From Eubacteriaceae bacterium (GTDB taxonomy: Bacteria; Bacillota; Clostridia; Eubacteriales; Anaerofustaceae), in assembly GCA_017613995.1 (NCBI GenBank), contig JAGACT010000041.1, positions 1 to 16,874 of the forward strand: 16,874 nucleotides of DNA. Direction: 5' to 3'. Below, one piece after another: positions 7,751 through 15,650 of this stretch. Each line of letters begins with the position of its first letter. Position 1 is the first letter of the stretch. The translations under genes were made by a program, and so were the position numbers. The notes below the pieces were generated by a model, which ran no database searches, was not told the origin of the DNA, and saw only the letters and a program-made list of their open reading frames with translations.

Positions 7751-9952
7751 ATGAAAAGGAACGATAACGCAGCCCTCAGGCTGACGGCATACAGGGAAAC
7801 GGGCGAAACTGAAAAGATCGGATATCCCCTGATCCTTTCCGCGATGCTCATTACGGGCATGTTGCTGGTATTCATACCGGCCTTTGAGTCCATACATTCA
7901 TCCCCCTGGGTGTTCGCTCTGGCCGGGGCGCTGCTGTGCCTTGCGATGATCCGTCTGTTTCAGGGCCGTTTCGGGGACACGGGCCTTATCGGTTCGGTCG
8001 TTCTCGGCGCCGTCTTTGCAGCGGCCTTCTTTGGCAAAGTCAAAAGCGGCAGCCTCATGCTGACAAACGACTTTCTAGGCTTTCTGAGCACAAAGACGGG
8101 ACACATATATCTTGCCTTTGAAACGGGGGAAGCTTCCGACGTTTACTGGGTGCTGGGGGTAATGCTTTTCATCCTGTGCGCCTTTATTGCAAAGGCATCC
8201 CTGGCATCATCCTCTGTATTCCTGCTTCTGCCCCTGGCCCTGCTGGCCGCGGGCACCGCCGCGGGATTTTTCAGCGTTAACGCGGGGACGGTCATCCTCG
8301 CTTCTGCCCTCGTCCTGATGGCCCTGAGGAGGCTGCAGCTCAGGGCGGATCCGGCCTGTCCGGAAGGCAGCCTCTGGATCCATACCGCTGCGGCAGCCCT
8401 CTGTGCCGTGATTATCATCTCGGGTTTCTTCCTTGCCGGCCTTAGGACCGACGGAATGATCTCCTCCGTGAAAAGGGCGTACCACGAGTACGTTTACGAC
8501 GAAGACACCAACTCCATGCCGGAAGGGTATCTGAGCGATCTTCCCGCATGGGAGCCCTCAAACGCCCCCGCCCTGGCGGTGACGGCGGACGAGTGGTCGA
8601 AACTGTATCTGAGGGGCTTTACGGGGGAAGTCTATACCGGCACCTCCTGGGAAAGCCTCGATACCGAAGTTCTGGCGGAATATTCCGACATGTTTTACTG
8701 GCTGCACGACGGGGGCTTTTTCGCCCAGAGCAGCATAGCCTCCGCCATGGAGGCCACCGGGAACGACGGTCCCGTAAAGATGGAGATCGAAAACATCAGC
8801 GCCTGCGAAAAGTACGCCTACATGCCCTGTTCTGCGGTGGTGAATACCCTCATGGATCCGACCCTCATAGGGGACTCGGTGACGGAGGGAAAACGCTACG
8901 AGGTGCTGGAGTACTATCCCGGGAGCATCCCCGAATGGTATGCGCTGCAGCATCTTGTCAGCGCCAGGCAGTCCTCGGAGGAAACGAAGGGGTACCTTCT
9001 CAGCGAACAGCAGTACCGGGACTTCGTCTATGAGAAATATCTTCAGATAACCCCCACCGCCGTGGCTACCCTGAAGAAGTACCTGGATTCGGATGAGAAG
9101 AGCCGTTCCCTTACGGACATACGAAAGATCATTTTAAAGGTGCTGGACGAAAAGCTCACCTATGACGAGAACGCGTCGGTCCCCAGCGGCAAGACCGACT
9201 TCCTCACCTGCCTTTTCGAGCAGGAGAACAAAGGCTACAGCGTATCCTACGCCACCGCAGCTGTCCTGATGCTCCGCTACTACGGGGTGCCTTCGAGGTA
9301 CGTGGAAGGATACTATCTTTCCGGGGAGGATGCTTCGGCCCTCTCCTCAGGCCAGAGAGTTATCCTCGACGAATACCATGCCCACGCCTGGGCGGAATAC
9401 TACCTCGACGGCGTTGGATGGATCCCCTTTGAAGTGACTCCCGGCTACGTCGACGAAAGCGAGTTCGAGCTGGGGGAGGCCGGCAGCGAAGGAAACGTGG
9501 CCTATTCCCACAACGAGCTGGTCTACGCTCCCGCCATACAGCCCCAGCCCCTGGAGGAGGTATCGGGCCCCAGGATGTCCTTTAAGATCACAAGGCCCTT
9601 CGTATATGTCCTGCTGGCGCTTGCCGCATCAGCCTTCGTCACCCTCTGCGCCATCCGCAGGAGGAGGCTCAGAAAGGCCCTTGAGAAGATAGGTTCTTCG
9701 GACAACAGGTCCGCCGTCGCCATGCTCTACGGTTACGCCCTCTTGCTCCTTCAAAAGGCCAGTATCACCGACGAGGAGGATGAGGCCGCGAAGTCCCTGA
9801 ACCGCGAAGCCATGTTCAGCGATCATGAGATGAGCGACATTTCGCGGGAGGAGATGGAGGACTACGTGGAAAGGGTTAAGGAAATGTGCAGGCAGAAGTG
9901 GAACTTCCTAAGGAGGTTTTATTACCGCTTCGTCAACTGTCTGTACCTGTGA
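7751..9952 (+). CDS. Polytopic transglutaminase-like protein, Cys replaced by Ser
   Basis: ATG 7751 follows GGAG at 7739-7742, two bases after the DUF58 stop. The 733-residue protein starts with about seven membrane helices (residues about 25-235), then a large external region containing a transglutaminase-like core (about 455-575). An eighth helix follows at about 615-633, and then a charged cytoplasmic tail resembling the DUF4129 tail of TgpA-type proteins. The core has the usual G-V-P-S-R-Y-V-E-G-Y strand, a His545 in H-A-H-A-W, and Glu561 in F-E-V-T-P-G. The position of the nucleophilic Cys, normally K-G-Y-C-V-H-F-A, reads K-G-Y-S-V-S-Y-A, with Ser497 (codon AGC at 9239-9241). It is probably inactive as a classical cysteine transglutaminase/protease and may act as a scaffold or binder. 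The gene is otherwise intact. Confidence 0.85.
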   Translation: MKRNDNAALRLTAYRETGETEKIGYPLILSAMLITGMLLVFIPAFESIHSSPWVFALAGALLCLAMIRLFQGRFGDTGLIGSVVLGAVFAAAFFGKVKSGSLMLTNDFLGFLSTKTGHIYLAFETGEASDVYWVLGVMLFILCAFIAKASLASSSVFLLLPLALLAAGTAAGFFSVNAGTVILASALVLMALRRLQLRADPACPEGSLWIHTAAAALCAVIIISGFFLAGLRTDGMISSVKRAYHEYVYDEDTNSMPEGYLSDLPAWEPSNAPALAVTADEWSKLYLRGFTGEVYTGTSWESLDTEVLAEYSDMFYWLHDGGFFAQSSIASAMEATGNDGPVKMEIENISACEKYAYMPCSAVVNTLMDPTLIGDSVTEGKRYEVLEYYPGSIPEWYALQHLVSARQSSEETKGYLLSEQQYRDFVYEKYLQITPTAVATLKKYLDSDEKSRSLTDIRKIILKVLDEKLTYDENASVPSGKTDFLTCLFEQENKGYSVSYATAAVLMLRYYGVPSRYVEGYYLSGEDASALSSGQRVILDEYHAHAWAEYYLDGVGWIPFEVTPGYVDESEFELGEAGSEGNVAYSHNELVYAPAIQPQPLEEVSGPRMSFKITRPFVYVLLALAASAFVTLCAIRRRRLRKALEKIGSSDNRSAVAMLYGYALLLLQKASITDEEDEAAKSLNREAMFSDHEMSDISREEMEDYVERVKEMCRQKWNFLRRFYYRFVNCLYL

Positions 9953-9989
9953 GTACGTACTGATACTGATAATAAGGAAAGGAATGTGA

Positions 9990-10012
9990 CGGGCCGCGTC
10001 AGCGCGGCACCG
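9990..10012 (+). promoter_or_regulatory. Hairpin abutting the next gene's ribosome site
   Basis: GCCGCG at 9993-9998 pairs perfectly with CGCGGC at 10003-10008 around TCAG. CGG 9990-9992 pairs with CCG 10010-10012 across a bulged A. AAGGGG, the ribosome site of the FecR/DUF4430 gene, begins at the next base (10013). No T-run follows. It is the only sizeable intergenic gap (74 bases) inside the operon, so it may adjust expression of the second half or mark an RNA processing point. Confidence 0.4.
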
Positions 10013-10026
10013 AAGGGGCATTCTTT

Positions 10027-11160
10027 ATGAAAAAGAAAAGAAACAAAGCTGGAAATATCCTGATGGTGGCTGTCATAGCCGTGATCCTGGCACTGGGCGT
10101 GGCCTTCGTGGGATACATCCGGGGATGGTTCGGCGATACGGCGGAAGCAGCCGTCCTCACCGACATCAGGGGGATCATAAACATGACCCGGGACGGCATC
10201 ACCTATCCGGTGGAACAGGATACCCCCCTCAGAAAGGGGGACGTGATCACCATGGGCCCGGGAGCCTATGCTTTCGTGATGACGGAGAGCGGCACCGGGG
10301 CCGCCCTGGGGGAAAGATCGAAGGTGACCGTCACCGATCCTTTCTCAGGCTCCCTGTCCCTTTTCCTGGGGGAGGGCGAGATATTCTGTACTGCCGACGG
10401 GAAAGGCGGGATCGCTCTTTCCTTTGAACTGGGCAGCATAAAAACCCGGGACGCTGTCTTTTCCCTCAGCGTCAGGAGCGGCTCCGCGTCCCTGGACGTG
10501 TTCGCGGGAAGTGTGGAGGGTATCTCTGCGGGGGAGACCGCCGATTATCTCACGGGCCAGGGGAGGAAGAGCGGTCCCCTTAAGATAGAATCCCTGGACC
10601 GTTTCATCTTAACCCGGCTCAGGGACGCCAACAGCACACGCGAGACCTGTTTTTCCGATGATGACATAACCGCCCTGGAAGAGAAGCGCAGGGAGGAAAA
10701 GGAGAGCGCCGGGGCGGAGAATATGAAGGACGACCTGGCGGAGCTGGGCCTTGAGTACGAGTGCACGGTAAGTATCGTCTGCCATACCATACTGGATAAC
10801 TGGGACAGGCTCGTAGTAGAGAAACAGGAATTCGTGCCGGAGGACGGCGTCATCCTGGCAGCTGTAAGGGTGCCCTTCTCGGAGGGGGAGAGCGCCTTCG
10901 ACGCCACGAAAAGGGCCTGCGATGCCTACGGCATCCAGATGGAGTACAGCTGGACCCCGCTGTACGACGCGTTCTACGTGGAAGGGATCAATCATATCTA
11001 CGAATTCGACTGCGGGGCGGAATCCGGCTGGATGTTCAAGGTGAACGGCTGGTTCCCCAATTACGGGGCCAGCGCTTACATCCTTTCCGACGGGGACGCC
11101 GTCATGTGGGAGTACACCTGCGTGGGACTGGGCACCGACATCGGGGGAGGCGGCATGTGA
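10027..11160 (+). CDS. Membrane-anchored FecR-like/DUF4430 protein
   Basis: ATG 10027 follows AAGGGG at 10013-10018. The 377-residue protein has a basic N-terminus and one helix at about 11-31, predicted to anchor it with the rest outside. Residues about 45-175 resemble a FecR domain: a beta-helical run including L-R-K-G-D-V-I-T-M-G, then a G-S-L-S-L-F-L-G-E-G segment. A charged linker with a likely short coiled coil (about 215-240) follows. Residues about 240-374 are DUF4430, with S-G-W-M-F-K-V-N-G-W-F-P (Trp335), Y-I-L-S-D-G-D and a terminal G-T-D-I-G. The TGATG overlap with the EcfT gene couples it to the transporter. A plausible role is the membrane-proximal binding protein that hands ligand to the ECF complex. 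The domains are well supported; the substrate is inferred. Confidence 0.82.
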   Translation: MKKKRNKAGNILMVAVIAVILALGVAFVGYIRGWFGDTAEAAVLTDIRGIINMTRDGITYPVEQDTPLRKGDVITMGPGAYAFVMTESGTGAALGERSKVTVTDPFSGSLSLFLGEGEIFCTADGKGGIALSFELGSIKTRDAVFSLSVRSGSASLDVFAGSVEGISAGETADYLTGQGRKSGPLKIESLDRFILTRLRDANSTRETCFSDDDITALEEKRREEKESAGAENMKDDLAELGLEYECTVSIVCHTILDNWDRLVVEKQEFVPEDGVILAAVRVPFSEGESAFDATKRACDAYGIQMEYSWTPLYDAFYVEGINHIYEFDCGAESGWMFKVNGWFPNYGASAYILSDGDAVMWEYTCVGLGTDIGGGGM

Positions 11161-12050
11161 TGGAAAGAGACAGGTTTTCACGCTGCCATCCCTCGGTCAC
11201 CTTTGCATTCTTCATAGTGGCTATAGGCCTGGGGGCCATGATAATGCATCCCGCCTACATCATAGTCTCCGGGATCGCTGCTTCGAGCTACTACTGCCTT
11301 ATAAAGGGTTATAGGGGACTGAAGCTGCTGGTGCTGTCGGTACCGCTGTTCATATTTATCACCCTTTTCAATCCCCTGGTGAACCATCAGGGACAGAGGA
11401 TACTGGCCTACGTGTTCGGCAGGCCCTATACCTTCGAAGCCATGGTATACGGCATGGCGGTGGCGGGGATGCTCATCGTGATGCTTCTGTGGGCGGGATG
11501 CTTCAATCACGTGATGACGTCGGACCGCTTCATGGTGCTCTTCGGAGGCCTCATACCCACCCTGTCCATGCTTCTGACCATGATTCTCAGGCTCGTGCCG
11601 AACATGATGAGGAAAACGGCTCAGATCGCCGGGGCGAGAAAGGCCATAGGCCGGGGCGTGGGAGAAGACGACCCCATGAAAAAGAAGGCTTCGGACAGCA
11701 TGAACGTGGCTTCCTCGCTCCTTAGCTGGTCCCTGGAAGGGGGAGCGGTCACGGCGGACGCCATGAAGGCCAGGGGATACGGCGCGGGGAAACGCTCCAG
11801 CTATGAGATAATACGTTTTACCCCCTCCGACCTTGTCATGGCGGTAGGGATGATCATGCTGTTCACAGCGGTCGTAATGCTCATAGCAAAGGGCGGCACC
11901 GCGGCGGAGTATACCCCCGTTATGAACATCACACCGATAGGCTCTTCCGGCCTGCCGGGCTTTGCAGCCTACGGGATATTTCTTATGTTACCTACAATAA
12001 TGCATCTGGTGGAGGATTTACAGTGGCGCATTTCGAGATCAGGGATCTGA
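11160..12050 (+). CDS. ecfT: ECF transporter transmembrane (T) component 1
   Basis: The chosen start is ATG 11160, which overlaps the previous stop in TGATG and has GGAGG at 11146-11150. The upstream GTG at 11106 would bury the start inside the DUF4430 domain. The 296-residue protein has about five or six membrane helices. It carries the cytoplasmic coupling segment of EcfT/CbiQ proteins, with A-R-K-A-I-G-R-G at about residue 160 and A-D-A-M-K-A-R-G-Y-G at about 200; these Arg-centred motifs contact the ATPases. It is a paralogue of the T protein at 14381 (both begin with H-P-x-V and share L-R-x-V-P). It overlaps the ATPase gene by 28 bases. T components transmit ATP-driven movement to the substrate-binding S protein. 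Confidence 0.88.
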   Translation: MERDRFSRCHPSVTFAFFIVAIGLGAMIMHPAYIIVSGIAASSYYCLIKGYRGLKLLVLSVPLFIFITLFNPLVNHQGQRILAYVFGRPYTFEAMVYGMAVAGMLIVMLLWAGCFNHVMTSDRFMVLFGGLIPTLSMLLTMILRLVPNMMRKTAQIAGARKAIGRGVGEDDPMKKKASDSMNVASSLLSWSLEGGAVTADAMKARGYGAGKRSSYEIIRFTPSDLVMAVGMIMLFTAVVMLIAKGGTAAEYTPVMNITPIGSSGLPGFAAYGIFLMLPTIMHLVEDLQWRISRSGI

Positions 12051-13687
12051 ACTTTTTATACGCTTCCGCCAAGGGGAGAAAGTCCCTGGAGGGAGTGGAT
12101 CTTACTATTGAAAAAGGGCAGTACGTGGTGGTCTGCGGAAAGAGCGGGAGCGGAAAGACCACTCTTCTGAGGCACCTTAAGCCCGTGCTCACCCCCGCGG
12201 GGAAAAGGAGCGGGAAGATCCTATTCAACGGAAAGGACATAGGGGAGCTCACCGACAGGGAGCAGGCGGAACTTATAGGATACGTCATGCAGGACCCGGA
12301 CGATCAGATCGTGACGGACAAGGTATGGCACGAGCTGGCCTTCGGCCTGGAGAGCCTTGGATGCGACCAGAAGACCATGAGAGCCAGGGTATCGGAGATG
12401 GCCTGTTACTTCGGCATACAGAACTGGTTCCACCGGGACGTCACGGAGCTCTCCGGAGGACAAAAGCAGCTACTCAACCTCGCTTCCGTCATGGCCATGC
12501 ACCCCCAGGTGCTGATACTGGACGAACCCACCAGCCAGCTGGATCCCATAGCGGCATCCGACTTTCTCGACACCGTTAGGAAGATAAACCTGGAACTGGG
12601 CACCACGGTGATAATCACGGAGCACCGTCTGGAGGACATCCTGCCATACGCGGACAGGGCCGTGGTCATGGACTCCGGCAGGATCATAGAGGACGACGTG
12701 CCTTCAAACATAGGAAGGGAACTGTATCTTAAAGGCAACGAGATGTTCCACGCCATGCCCACTCCCGTGAGGAGCTTCTACCTCTGCGAAGGACAGGGGG
12801 AGTGTCCTCTTACCGTCAGGGACGGCAGGGGATGGCTGGACAGGGAGTTCCCCCAGGGAGCTCCCGTAAGAAGCCTCCCCGAAAAGGAGCCTGTTTACGC
12901 CCCCGACGACATCGTGCTTTCCATGAAGGAAGTCTGGTTCCGCTACGGCAGGGACCTTCCCGATATCCTCACCGGGGTGAGCTGCGAGATCCCGAAGGGT
13001 GTCATCTATGCCATCGTCGGAGGCAACGGCTCCGGCAAGTCCACAACCCTGAAGGCCATGTGCGGGATAAACCGCGCATACCGGGGGAAGGTGGAAATTT
13101 TCGGGAAGAAGATTGACAAATATAAGAGCTCAGAGCTTTTCGATCACTGCATGGCCATGCTGCCCCAGGATCCGAAGAGCCTTTTCGTGAAGAAATCCGT
13201 CAGGGAAGAACTGGAGGAGATGTCAAAGGACGAAGCGAGGATAAACGAGGTCGCCTCCCTCTGTGAGATAACCTCCCTCATGGACTCCCATCCCTATGAC
13301 CTTTCCGGAGGGGAGCAGCAGAGAGCGGCCCTGGCCAAGGTGCTCCTCACGGAGCCCAGGATACTTCTGCTGGACGAGCCCACCAAGGGCCTGGACAGCT
13401 TCTTCAAGGAGACCTTCGCGGGTATCCTTTCAGACCTTAAGAAGCAGGGCATCACCGTGGTCATGGTGTCCCACGACGTGGAGTTCTGCGCCAGATACTC
13501 CGACATGGTCAGCATGTTCTTCGACGGACAGATCATAACCACGGACAGCCCGAAGAGATTCTTCGGCAACAACAGCTTCTATACCACCGCGGCAAACCGC
13601 ATGAGCCGGCATATCTTCGACATGGCCGTGAGCATAGAGGACGTGGTGGAATTGTACAGACTCAACAGGGGAGGGGACAGGTCATGA
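12023..13687 (+). CDS. Fused double EcfA ATPase
   Basis: The start is GTG 12023, with GGAGG at 12011-12015 and a spacing of 7. The 554-residue protein holds two complete ABC ATPase domains, equivalent to EcfA1 and EcfA2 fused. Domain 1 has Walker A G-K-S-G-S-G-K-T at 39-46, signature L-S-G-G-Q at 143-147, Walker B L-I-L-D-E-P-T, and the H-loop His in T-E-H. A linker of about 60 residues follows. Domain 2 has G-G-N-G-S-G-K-S-T at 333-341, L-S-G-G-E at 427-431, L-L-L-D-E-P-T, and V-S-H-D. All catalytic residues look intact in both halves. It powers the ECF importer; the S component follows with an ATGA overlap. The substrate cannot be read from this gene. Confidence 0.95.
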   Translation: MAHFEIRDLNFLYASAKGRKSLEGVDLTIEKGQYVVVCGKSGSGKTTLLRHLKPVLTPAGKRSGKILFNGKDIGELTDREQAELIGYVMQDPDDQIVTDKVWHELAFGLESLGCDQKTMRARVSEMACYFGIQNWFHRDVTELSGGQKQLLNLASVMAMHPQVLILDEPTSQLDPIAASDFLDTVRKINLELGTTVIITEHRLEDILPYADRAVVMDSGRIIEDDVPSNIGRELYLKGNEMFHAMPTPVRSFYLCEGQGECPLTVRDGRGWLDREFPQGAPVRSLPEKEPVYAPDDIVLSMKEVWFRYGRDLPDILTGVSCEIPKGVIYAIVGGNGSGKSTTLKAMCGINRAYRGKVEIFGKKIDKYKSSELFDHCMAMLPQDPKSLFVKKSVREELEEMSKDEARINEVASLCEITSLMDSHPYDLSGGEQQRAALAKVLLTEPRILLLDEPTKGLDSFFKETFAGILSDLKKQGITVVMVSHDVEFCARYSDMVSMFFDGQIITTDSPKRFFGNNSFYTTAANRMSRHIFDMAVSIEDVVELYRLNRGGDRS

Positions 13688-14391
13688 AAAGATCAAGAGC
13701 CATGCTCTATTTCGTTCTTGTGATCCTGATACCCCTGACTCTATACCTCGGGATCAGGCTCCCGGGCAGAAGCTACTACCTGTTGAGCGCCCTGGTGGCG
13801 GTGGAAGTCCTGACTCCGTTTTTCATGACTTTCGAAAAGAGAAAACCTGCTCCGAGGGAGCTGGCCACCGTGGCGGTCATGTCGGCCTTCGTAACGATAG
13901 CAAGGGTCGGCGTGCCGATCCCCAGCTTCAAGCCCACCTTCGCGGTGATACTTCTTTCGGGTATAGCCTTCGGTCCCGAGACCGGCTTCGTGGTGGGAGC
14001 CATGGGAGCCCTAGGGAGCGACTTCTTCTACGGCCAGGGACCTTTCACACCATGGCAGATGATGGCCTACGGCGTCATGGGACTTCTGGGAGGCCTTGCC
14101 TTCAGGGAAGGCAGCCCTCTCAAAAGGAAGAACATCGTGATGGCTGTCTTCTGCTTTACCGCGACAGTGCTCGTCGTGGGACCGCTTCTCGATACGTCGT
14201 CGGTCTTTATCACGATCTCAGTGCTGAGCTGGGAGAACATACTTCCCTTGTATATCTCGGGCTTCCCCGTGAACCTGACCCAGGGAGTATGCTGCTTCCT
14301 GACGCTTATGCTGTTCGGGGAAGCTATACTGGAAAAGCTGGAAAGAGTGAAACTGCAGTACGGAATGATGGAGGATACGGATGGGGTTTGA
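13684..14391 (+). CDS. ECF transporter substrate-binding (S) component
   Basis: ATG 13684 overlaps the ATPase stop in ATGA; GGGGAGGGG lies upstream. The 235-residue protein has six or seven membrane helices. It has the features of one family of ECF S components: R-E-L-A-T-V-A-V-M-S-A in the helix used to contact T, then P-S-F-K-P-T-F-A, F-G-P-E-T-G-F-V-V-G, Y-G-Q-G-P-F-T-P-W-Q-M, and a final Y-I-S-G-F-P-V-N. In ECF importers this protein binds the vitamin and topples in the membrane. Company with DUF4430 and intrinsic-factor-like proteins suggests a corrinoid, as for the CbrT group. Sequence alone does not decide between that and another cofactor. A dedicated ATPase and two T genes in the same operon mark a group I (dedicated) transporter. 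Confidence 0.85.
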   Translation: MKRSRAMLYFVLVILIPLTLYLGIRLPGRSYYLLSALVAVEVLTPFFMTFEKRKPAPRELATVAVMSAFVTIARVGVPIPSFKPTFAVILLSGIAFGPETGFVVGAMGALGSDFFYGQGPFTPWQMMAYGVMGLLGGLAFREGSPLKRKNIVMAVFCFTATVLVVGPLLDTSSVFITISVLSWENILPLYISGFPVNLTQGVCCFLTLMLFGEAILEKLERVKLQYGMMEDTDGV

Positions 14392-15286
14392 GAAGAGCCA
14401 TCCAGCGGTAAATCTCATATATTTCGTGTGTGTGATAACGGGAATGATAGCCTTCGTGCATCCCGTTTATCTTGTCATATCATTTTTGTGCGCATGCGTC
14501 TACAGTGTAAAAAGAAACGGTCTCAAGGCCCTCTTCTTTGACCTGGCCCTGATACCCCTTGCCTTTGTTTACGCTGCATACTACGCAAGCTATCATCATT
14601 TCGGGATGACTGAGCTAGCCCTGAACTTCGTGGGCAACAGGCTGACACTGGAAAGCGCTGTGTACGGCCTGGTGACGGGCATGATCATAGCAGGCGTCAT
14701 GATATGGTCCACCTGCGTCTTTTCCGTCTTTACCACCGATAAGGTGGTGTATCTCTTCGGGGCCGTCAGCCCCCGTCTGAGCCTGTGTGTGTCGATCATT
14801 TTGAGGATGGTGCCCAGGACAGTGAATGAGGCAAGGAAGATCAACGCAGCCAGAGCCGGTATAGGCAGGGCCGTTGGACAGGGAAATCTCTTCAGGCGTA
14901 TCGTAAACGCCGTCAGCATCTTTTCCATCCTCATCACCTGGCTCATAGGCACCTTCAGGTCCCTTTCCGATACCATGCGTTCCCGGGGAAGCACCCTCAG
15001 GGGAAGGAAGGCCTTTTCCATCTACCGCTTCGATTACCGGGATAGGCTGTATGTCATAGCCATGTTCTTCTTCATCACCGTCACCATGGCGGGATATATG
15101 CTCAGACAGACCAGGATGATCTACGACCCGAGGCTCATGTGGACACCCTTGAGCTTTGTTTCCTATATCTTCTATACGGCATATGGGATTTTCTGCCTGA
15201 TGCCCTTCATGCTGGAGGTTTACACGGAGTGGTCCTTTAAAAGATCCCGGGCAGATATGTTCAGCGAGTCATATCATAAGCAGTGA
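14381..15286 (+). CDS. ecfT: ECF transporter transmembrane (T) component 2
   Basis: ATG 14381 overlaps the end of the S gene by 11 bases, with GGAGG at 14370-14374. The 301-residue protein has about six membrane helices. Its coupling region has A-A-R-A-G-I-G-R at about 157 and R-S-R-G-S-T-L-R-G-R from residue 200, matching the positions of the Arg motifs in T component 1. The second motif here is S-R-G rather than A-R-G. It is the last gene of the operon; its stop codon lies in the left arm of a strong hairpin. A second T in an operon with one fused ATPase and one S protein is unusual, since known ECF complexes contain one T. A truncated near-copy lies at 16007-16811. Confidence 0.88.
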   Translation: MGFEKSHPAVNLIYFVCVITGMIAFVHPVYLVISFLCACVYSVKRNGLKALFFDLALIPLAFVYAAYYASYHHFGMTELALNFVGNRLTLESAVYGLVTGMIIAGVMIWSTCVFSVFTTDKVVYLFGAVSPRLSLCVSIILRMVPRTVNEARKINAARAGIGRAVGQGNLFRRIVNAVSIFSILITWLIGTFRSLSDTMRSRGSTLRGRKAFSIYRFDYRDRLYVIAMFFFITVTMAGYMLRQTRMIYDPRLMWTPLSFVSYIFYTAYGIFCLMPFMLEVYTEWSFKRSRADMFSESYHKQ

Positions 15287-15322
15287 AGCCCCCCCAACCG
15301 CCTGCGCAGTGGTGGGGACTTC
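15285..15322 (+). terminator. Hairpin at the end of the ECF operon
   Basis: GAAG and CCCC on the left pair with GGGG and CTTC on the right (one C-A mismatch), and an inner ACCGC/GTGGT stem closes over CTGCGCA. A three-base bulge separates the two stems. The left arm overlaps the ecfT stop codon. Bases 15341-15348 (TTATTTTT) lie about 18 bases downstream, after a second short GTCG/CGAC stem at 15326-15339. It likely ends or stabilises the operon transcript and may also serve the convergent toxin gene. Confidence 0.6.
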
Positions 15323-15346
15323 GATGTCGTTGTTTCGACCTTATTT

Positions 15347-15637
15347 TTACTTCAATCCACCCATTTTCTTGTAAATATCTCCTCGTGGTCCAGCGAGAAG
15401 CGTATTTACAACAACAATTCTTCCATTGATTAGAGCATATACAACACGGTAATCTCCGAGCCTGATCCTGTAGTAATCATTCCGCTTCCCCTTTATGCGT
15501 TTCACATCGACTTTCTCAGGATGCTCTCCCACAAGCAGTTCCTTAATAGCTTCTTTAAACTGCTCACGAATATCTTCGTGGGTCCTCAAAAACTTGTCCG
15601 CCGCTTTAGTGTATTGGATTTCATACTCAATACCCAT
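15347..15637 (-). CDS. RelE/ParE-family toxin
   Basis: The start is placed at the ATG whose first base is 15637, because AAGGAGAGG (15652-15644) precedes it by 6 bases; longer frames upstream would run into the antitoxin. The 96-residue product, M-G-I-E-Y-E-I-Q-Y, has the RelE/ParE layout. An early K-A-A-D-K-F-L-R helix and a basic K-R-I-K-G-K-R-N-D-Y-Y-R-I-R segment are followed by G-D-Y-R-V-V-Y and a final strand, I-V-V-V-N-T-L-L. The basic Y-R-I-R-x-G-D-Y-R core is typical of the ribosome-dependent RelE subgroup, but ParE-type gyrase toxins share the fold. It follows the antitoxin by 13 bases. The cassette is A+T-richer than its neighbours and points against them, suggesting acquisition. 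Confidence 0.85.
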   Translation of the reverse strand: MGIEYEIQYTKAADKFLRTHEDIREQFKEAIKELLVGEHPEKVDVKRIKGKRNDYYRIRLGDYRVVYALINGRIVVVNTLLAGPRGDIYKKMGGLK

Positions 15638-15650
15638 CAAGTGCCTCTCC

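Noticed and set aside
11106..11159. GTG 11106 as the EcfT start
   Set aside because: It overlaps the end of the DUF4430 coding region; ATG 11160 has a GGAGG at proper spacing and the usual TGATG overlap.
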